From JAENVT01 sp043758005 (GTDB lineage: Bacteria; Actinomycetota; Acidimicrobiia; Acidimicrobiales; Ilumatobacteraceae): a stretch of 10,367 bases of DNA. Below the pieces are notes generated by a model. It did not search any database, had not been told where the DNA came from, and saw only the letters and a list, made by a program, of their open reading frames with translations. Positions 7,703-10,367 of this stretch are shown here, piece after piece. The stretch is from NCBI GenBank assembly GCA_043758005.1, contig JAYVOI010000188.1, positions 1 through 10,367 on the forward strand, read 5' to 3'. Position 1 is the first letter of the stretch. Each line of letters starts with the position of its first letter. The translations under genes and the position numbers were made by a program.

Positions 7703-7754
7703 CGAATCGGGCAGCCCCAGAAGGTTACGTACCGTTCTGGGCCTGCCCGATTCG
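7703..7754 (+). terminator. Palindromic repeat copy 1 / probable terminator
   Basis: The left arm (7703-7722) and right arm (7735-7754) are complementary over 20 base pairs with one C-C mismatch (7715 against 7742). The 12-base loop holds TACGTA and can form an extra GGT/ACC stem. It begins 27 bases after the stop of the cysteine-rich gene and is followed by no T-tract, which is common for actinobacterial terminators. A nearly identical element lies at 10241-10291. Read in the direction of the gene each follows, the two copies differ at five positions, including changes in the loop. Confidence 0.7.
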
Positions 7755-7799
7755 TCCGGACTTCGCGACGAAAGGTCGCTCGGTGGCGTCTAGATCATT
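7755..7799 (+). promoter_or_regulatory. Short leader upstream of the sigma-factor gene with a small inverted repeat
   Basis: The space between the large hairpin and the GTG start holds a 5-base-pair inverted repeat, GCGAC-GAAAG-GTCGC (7765-7779), about 20 bases before the start. I see no convincing -35/-10 pair of the ECF type and no Shine-Dalgarno sequence. If the sigma factor has its own promoter it must lie here or inside the hairpin. The role of the small repeat is unknown. Confidence 0.3.
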
Positions 7800-8298
7800 G
7801 TGAGTGTCGGGAGCCTGCCCAATAGCGAGAGGACGAGCATCTCGCCCGACGCGTTTGCCTCCTTCTATCGGCAGCACTACCCGAGTGCTGTTCGTCTGGC
7901 GTGGTTGCTGACCCACGACAACTCGTTGACAGAAGACATCGTGCAAGACGCTTTCGTCCGGCTGCAGCCCCGCTTCGACGACGCTCTCGACCGCCCCGCG
8001 TACCTGAGAAGGTGCGTGGTCAACGGGTGCCGCGATCGGGCACGCGGCGACAAGCGATCGGTCACACGAATGCGTCTGCTGGCGACCACCGAACGTTCCG
8101 TATCGAGCGACCACCCATCCGAAGTGCTCGATGCCGTCGCGACGCTCCCGCTACAACCAACGGGCTGCCGTCGTCCTGCGGTACTGGGCCGATCTGCCCG
8201 AGGCCGACATCGCGCGAGTCCTCGACATTCGCCCGGCCACCGTCCGAACTCTGATCGCACGCGCTCTGTCAGCGCTGAGAAAGGACCTCCCGCAATGA
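7800..8298 (+). pseudogene. ECF (SigE-family-like) RNA polymerase sigma factor, interrupted by a one-base frameshift
   Basis: From the GTG at 7800 the frame encodes sigma region 2: FASFYRQHYPSAVRLAWLL (19-37), then DIVQDAFVRL (47-56) and LRRCVVNGCRDRARGDK (69-85), running to ATLP (114-117). The continuation is in another frame from 8152: YNQRAAVVLRYWADLP, then the region 4 helix-turn-helix EADIARVL-D-IRPATVRTLIARALSALR, ending at TGA 8296-8298. Removing one C around 8147-8151 (a CCC run) rejoins them into a normal 165-residue ECF protein of the SigE-like group that follows single-pass membrane regulators. No other lesion is seen and the ATGA junction with the next gene is intact. A sequencing error, recent mutation or programmed frameshift are all possible. 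As written, the upstream frame runs on into the next gene. Confidence 0.8.
8280..8285 (+). promoter_or_regulatory. Shine-Dalgarno sequence for the anti-sigma-like gene
   Basis: AAAGGA lies nine bases before the ATG at 8295, inside the end of sigma region 4. It supports that ATG as the true start of the membrane protein, rather than translation continuing from the sigma frame. Confidence 0.6.
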
Positions 8299-9296
8299 CC
8301 GTCGACCTCGAAGAGCGCCTGCGTACCGAACTTGCGCTCGATGCTGAACGCGCCGACCTCTGTGCGCCCGAGTGGAATCACGTTTGGTCCGCCCCGATGC
8401 CACAGGCCCGCGGGCCGCGGCGATTGACACGAACCCTGTCTGTCGCCGCCGCGTTGGTGCTTGTTGGCGGCGCTGCACTTGCCATCGCCGCACGTCGCGA
8501 CGACCCAAGCGCATTTGGTTTCGTTCCACCGGGAACCGAGGTCCCGCTGACCGACGAGTTTCCGCGCACCGAGCCCTCGCCGGCGTCGATACCGACAGAT
8601 TGGTCCACGGTCGCCAAGCCCGGCTCCGTCAAGGCAGCGTCGTCACCAGGGATTGGCGGATGGCTTCTGAAGTTCGACGATGTCGACTACGACGAAGCCT
8701 CCGGGTCGGTCAGCGCCAGGCAGTGTTTGGCCATGGCCGACGTCAAGGGGACGACAGGCCTCATCTGCGGCCCCGCGAACAGTGCGAGCGGCGCAGGATC
8801 CGGTGGCGATAGCAGCGGGCAGCGGGCTCAATGGATACGTGTTCCAGCCGGCGCGTCAGCGGTTGGATACGTCGATGGCGGCGGAAAGCTCTGGTGGCAA
8901 CGCCCAATTGATGGGATGGTGATCTTCCCCCGCATTGAGTCAGACGGAATGTTCACTGCATATGCAGACGACGGTACGGTGCTGCAGGTCTTCGATCCGG
9001 CGACCAACTTTGGCGGGGTCGAACCCGATGCAACAGAGGACTCCTTGACACTGAATGAGCGCCGGGACCTTCACGCCCTCGTCCGCGAACAGATGCGCGA
9101 TTGCGTGGACTCGTACGGAGCCATGTATCCAAACGGCCTGATGTTCCCAGTCCTGCCCGTTGATTCCGATCCTGGTGCGTGGGATGCATGTGCCGCCGAC
9201 GCGAAGACTGTCGTCGATCAACGGTTCGCCGCGCTTGGCGGACGGCTCATCCCCACCAACCCAGTCGTCAACGACTCAGTGGACACCAGTCCCTAG
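8295..9296 (+). CDS. Single-pass membrane protein, putative anti-sigma factor/sigma-linked sensor
   Basis: A 333-residue protein with an acidic cytoplasmic N-terminus (1-40, opening MTVDLEERLRTELALDAERA), one membrane helix (about 47-66, rich in Ala/Val/Leu) and a long outer domain. The outer part has four cysteines (144, 158, 270, 299) that could form two disulfides; the fifth, Cys23, is cytoplasmic. Residues 160-176 are Gly/Ser-rich, like a linker. I recognise no catalytic motif and no zinc-binding HxxxCxxC anti-sigma motif. The anti-sigma call comes from position: its ATG overlaps the sigma stop (ATGA), and SigE-type sigma genes are commonly followed by such membrane partners. The start is supported by AAAGGA nine bases upstream. 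The gene ends 44 bases before the end of the convergent neighbour, with no clear terminator hairpin in that gap. Confidence 0.7.
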   Translation: MTVDLEERLRTELALDAERADLCAPEWNHVWSAPMPQARGPRRLTRTLSVAAALVLVGGAALAIAARRDDPSAFGFVPPGTEVPLTDEFPRTEPSPASIPTDWSTVAKPGSVKAASSPGIGGWLLKFDDVDYDEASGSVSARQCLAMADVKGTTGLICGPANSASGAGSGGDSSGQRAQWIRVPAGASAVGYVDGGGKLWWQRPIDGMVIFPRIESDGMFTAYADDGTVLQVFDPATNFGGVEPDATEDSLTLNERRDLHALVREQMRDCVDSYGAMYPNGLMFPVLPVDSDPGAWDACAADAKTVVDQRFAALGGRLIPTNPVVNDSVDTSP

Positions 9297-9340
9297 TAGG
9301 TGCGTCAGCGTCCGGCCACGGATCCATGATCAGCGGATGT

Positions 9341-10243
9341 CTATGCCAGGGCCTCTCGGATCGAGGCCATCATCGTTGTCGACTCGCTGGCGACGTCGAT
9401 GTAGGTGAACTGCAATGGGTGCATTCCGTCGAGGATCATGCAATTCATCCGCTCCGCATCGTTCTGCATCTCCATCACCGTGCGGTGGAAGCGGTAGCCG
9501 AGCAGTTCGACGACAACGTTGGTGCCTGGAAATCGGCAGTCGACCCGGATCAGCCGAAGATTGCGCCTGCCGACGATCGCCTGGGTCTCCGGACGGGGCA
9601 GGCCTACCGCATCCAGCAAGACGAGGAATCGACGCTCGAGCCACGAGTGTCCTCCCCTGGTCATCTCATTTCCCTCGAGCACCGACACGAGGTCAGCGAT
9701 TCCAGCGCGACCACGGCAGCGCAACTCCACGATCCGAGCGTGAAGGAAATCCTCACTGGTGAGCCGATCACGCAACGCGCTGTCAATCGCCGCCGCCAGC
9801 CGTTCCGAAGTCTCGGTGGCTGCGAGATCGATGATGGTTCGGGTCGCGGACATCGTCGGCACCCCGTCCACTTCGGTCATGTCGAGGCGGCTGATGTCGC
9901 GACCGCGGTGGACGACGTGACCAATCCGGTTCACCGATCTTCCGCGTGGGACCACGACGTGAAAGGGAGGCTCGAGATGGAACCCGTCGAAGCCATCGAG
10001 GGCGCCCGCCGTCGGACCGTACGTCCAACTCGGTGGGCCGACCGAGGAAATCAACTCCCGGACCTCGAGCAGGTTGCGGGCGTATACAAGGGGGCTCTGG
10101 CCCCGACCGCGGATGCCGCTCAGGTCTCGGCTTCGAAGCGACACGTCGTGTCGCTGACCATCTGCTGTCGCCGATCGGCGACTGATGCTGGTCACGCGGC
10201 CGGATTCAATCTCCGCGCTCGCCAGTCGGCAACATTCGGGCAA
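9341..10243 (-). CDS. AbiEi-antitoxin-like / DUF559 endonuclease-fold protein
   Basis: The longest frame is 300 residues from a TTG. Residues about 60-140 (WTYGPTAGALDGFDGF, FHVVVPRGR, VDGVPTMSATRTIIDLAA) match the common actinobacterial family labelled type IV toxin-antitoxin AbiEi-like. Residues 199-300 resemble the DUF559/Vsr-like PD-(D/E)xK fold: Glu203 in SWLERR, Asp235 in RVDCRFPG and Glu246 in VVVELLGYRFH. Where relatives usually read VEVDG this protein has VELLG, so nuclease activity is doubtful. The winged-helix segment usual at the N-terminus is not recognisable, and the TTG falls in the foot of a large hairpin. Translation may instead begin at GTG codons for residue 17 (10195) or 34 (10144). 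No partner toxin gene is adjacent. The stop is certain, the start is not. Confidence 0.75.
   Translation of the reverse strand: MPECCRLASAEIESGRVTSISRRSATADGQRHDVSLRSRDLSGIRGRGQSPLVYARNLLEVRELISSVGPPSWTYGPTAGALDGFDGFHLEPPFHVVVPRGRSVNRIGHVVHRGRDISRLDMTEVDGVPTMSATRTIIDLAATETSERLAAAIDSALRDRLTSEDFLHARIVELRCRGRAGIADLVSVLEGNEMTRGGHSWLERRFLVLLDAVGLPRPETQAIVGRRNLRLIRVDCRFPGTNVVVELLGYRFHRTVMEMQNDAERMNCMILDGMHPLQFTYIDVASESTTMMASIREALA
10137..10155. repeat. Perfect inverted repeat, possible operator
   Basis: Nine-base arms around a single central base: AGCGACACG-T-CGTGTCGCT. It lies inside the questionable N-terminal part of the AbiEi-like frame, over the alternative GTG start at residue 34. The size and symmetry suit a dimeric DNA-binding protein, but coding constraint or chance cannot be excluded. 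Confidence 0.45.
10167..10182. repeat. Perfect 16-base palindrome, possible operator
   Basis: GTCGCCGATCGGCGAC is its own reverse complement. It sits 11 bases from the neighbouring inverted repeat and between that repeat and the large hairpin. Together they make the segment 10137-10291 look more like regulatory than coding DNA. Confidence 0.45.
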
Positions 10244-10291
10244 ATCGGGCAGCCCCAGAACGCTACGTACCTTCTGGGGCTGCCCGGTTCG
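10241..10291 (-). terminator. Palindromic repeat copy 2 / probable terminator
   Basis: A perfect 15-base-pair stem (10246-10260 with 10272-10286), extended outward by a T-G wobble and two A-T pairs, encloses an 11-base loop with TACGTA. It lies 18 bases downstream of the stop of the minus-strand gene ending at 10310, so it is well placed to end that transcript. It is nearly identical to the element at 7703-7754. It also abuts the TTG at 10243, making that codon a poor start for the AbiEi-like gene. Confidence 0.7.
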
Positions 10292-10309
10292 ACTTGAGCG
10301 CAGAACGGA

Positions 10310-10367
10310 CTAGGCGCTGACCTTCTTGTTGGCCTTGCGACGCTCTTCGAGGGCGAGGTGGCGCTTG
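10310..10367 (-). CDS. C-terminal end of an unidentified protein (cut by window edge)
   Basis: The minus strand reads 18 codons and a TAG stop (10312-10310), with the residues KRHLALEERRKANKKVSA. The tail is strongly basic and probably helical. I do not recognise the protein; a highly charged tail like this could belong to a nucleic-acid-binding or translation protein, but that is a guess. A strong hairpin 18 bases downstream supports this as a true gene end. Confidence 0.45.
   Translation of the reverse strand, partial: KRHLALEERRKANKKVSA

Noticed and set aside
7800..9296. A single 498-residue fusion of sigma region 2 to the membrane protein
   Set aside because: The joining stretch (about residues 118-165) is Arg-rich nonsense, while the same bases in the other frame encode a clean sigma region 4. 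The ATG at 8295 has its own Shine-Dalgarno sequence and ATGA overlap, so two genes with an indel explain it better.
9297..9340. Terminator hairpin between the two convergent genes
   Set aside because: Only short symmetric bits such as TGATCA are present; no stem long enough to support the call.
7703..10291. Integron attC sites or REP/RAYT elements for the two hairpins
   Set aside because: No GTTRRRY/RYYYAAC core pair at the ends, no GTAG/GGAG foot, and no integrase or TnpA-like gene in the window.
7703..10291. Insertion sequence or transposon ends
   Set aside because: The bracketed genes include no transposase or recombinase, and I found no obvious target-site duplication outside the hairpins.
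1..10367. CRISPR array, tRNA, rRNA or riboswitch
   Set aside because: No regularly spaced direct repeats and no cloverleaf or rRNA-like segment; coding genes fill the window and the gaps are too short.

Overview
The window is high-GC DNA with frequent GTG starts and very tight gene packing. Together with the gene order alaS-ruvX-mltG-aroE-aroC-aroK-aroB, which I know from Actinomycetota such as Streptomyces, this points to an actinobacterium. The protein style suggests the Acidimicrobiia (Ilumatobacter-like), but that finer placement is inference.

Region 1 (1-6889, all minus strand) is one compact operon read from right to left: alaS, ruvX, mltG, aroE, aroC, aroK and the first 50 codons of aroB. 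Four of the six junctions are 4-base stop/start overlaps (GTGA or ATGA) and the other two gaps are 5 and 10 bases. The only room for a promoter is upstream of alaS. The operon joins alanyl-tRNA charging, a RuvX/YqgF nuclease-fold protein, the peptidoglycan-chain terminator MltG and four enzymes of the shikimate pathway.

Region 2 (6890-7675) holds a 33-base divergent promoter gap and a plus-strand gene for a 250-residue cysteine-rich protein. Both divergent genes appear to have leaderless or nearly leaderless transcripts.

Region 3 (7703-10291) is a 2.6-kb block bracketed by two nearly identical ~52-base palindromic hairpins. Inside are an ECF (SigE-family-like) sigma factor broken by a one-base frameshift, a gene joined to its stop by an ATGA overlap that encodes a single-pass membrane protein placed like an anti-sigma factor, and a convergent minus-strand gene of the AbiEi-antitoxin/DUF559 (endonuclease-fold) type. 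The region upstream of that last gene holds further perfect palindromes, which cast doubt on its annotated N-terminus.

Region 4 (10310-10367) is the last 18 codons of another minus-strand gene that I cannot identify. No tRNA, rRNA, CRISPR array, insertion sequence or origin is visible. No stretch over 300 bases lacks a gene.
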